From positions 248,001 to 312,000 of the forward strand of contig JASISA010000026.1 in assembly GCA_031771865.1 (NCBI GenBank): a stretch of 64,000 nt of DNA. Direction: 5' to 3'. The notes beneath the pieces were generated by a model. That model worked only from the letters and a program-made list of their open reading frames with translations. It had not been told where the DNA came from and searched no databases. How positions within the stretch are numbered: position 1 is the stretch's first letter; every line of letters starts with the position of its first letter. Both the position numbers and the translations under genes were made by a program. Origin of the DNA: Nothophaeocryptopus gaeumannii. Taxonomy: Eukaryota; Ascomycota; Dothideomycetes; Mycosphaerellales; Mycosphaerellaceae. Positions 63,684-64,000 of this stretch are shown piece by piece.

Positions 63684-64000
63684 TGGAATACGTTAACCTA
63701 TATAGTTAATATAGTATCTATCTAGCCTATCTATAGCTCCCTATACTATTTATAATTAGTAACCTACTTCCTAACTCTAGCCTATAATACTATATAGTAC
63801 CTACTCTTAGGTAATATCCTACCTAACTCTCTCTATTCTTATAGATAGTAGAGAGGAGTTTCTATAGAGTATAAATATCTACTCTAAAGTCTAGGCTCTC
63901 TTTACTTAATCTACTATTACCTAGATATCTTTATTTACTAAGAAGCTAAGTAACTAAGAGGCTAAGAATACTTCCTCCTAGACCTAGATTACCTATCTTA
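63684..64000. repeat. RIP-like A/T-skewed sequence
   Basis: Continuation of CTA/TAG-rich degenerate repeat to the window edge; the element cannot be named. Confidence 0.55.

Noticed and set aside
1..64000. tRNA, rRNA or other structured RNA genes
   Set aside because: I looked for B-box-like GGTTCGANNCC with matching arms and found no convincing cloverleaf; tRNAscan and Rfam would be needed to exclude them.

Overview
The window looks like nuclear DNA of a filamentous ascomycete. It has short introns (about 45-165 nt, many with CTAAC- or CTGAC-like branch sites), a XlnR-type Zn2Cys6 regulator, an MFS-rich gene set and A/T-skewed transposon relics of the RIP type. A Dothideomycete is my best guess, from the general look only.

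Region 1 (1-46 kb) is ordinary genic sequence. In order it holds: a 5'-truncated hexose transporter; a cluster of 2EXR-like small genes, two of them with one in-frame stop; OPI10/Hikeshi; a Nudix protein; RPB8; a secreted heme-thiolate peroxygenase; MLH1; a Gly/Met-rich peptide; ELP4; a decayed 2EXR-like locus; a proline-rich conserved protein; a PPG1-type phosphatase; two hypotheticals, one membrane-anchored; an Asp f 3-type peroxiredoxin; the AP-3 beta subunit; a broken ketopantoate-reductase-like gene; an F-box protein; a tandem array of five small 'GGYF' protein genes in various states of decay; XlnR; mitochondrial uS5m and ATP25 sharing a 169-bp divergent promoter; and a Dal5-like MFS transporter.

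Region 2 (46.8-64 kb) is a transposon nest. Two inverted copies of a RIP-mutated pogo/Fot1-like DNA transposon (46978-48806 and about 62320-63683) flank a Tad1-like LINE lying on the minus strand. That LINE is split by a roughly 8.3-kb hAT-type element (about 52798-61118) that is not RIP-mutated.

The hAT-type element is the exciting part. Besides a five-exon BED/hAT transposase (one internal TAG), it carries a three-exon gene of no recognised family and two divergent histone H3-like genes. One of these has CENP-A-like traits: an 'LQEAAEA' helix and an enlarged loop 1. A 10-bp motif, GTGGTCGGCA, recurs as 14-bp-spaced pairs (once a triplet) at 11 places through the element. Six of these lie inside introns of the element's own genes, and the outermost two lie next to the termini. 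I saw none in the other ~55 kb. This suggests a cis-site system coupled to transposition or chromatin, with histone variants as cargo.
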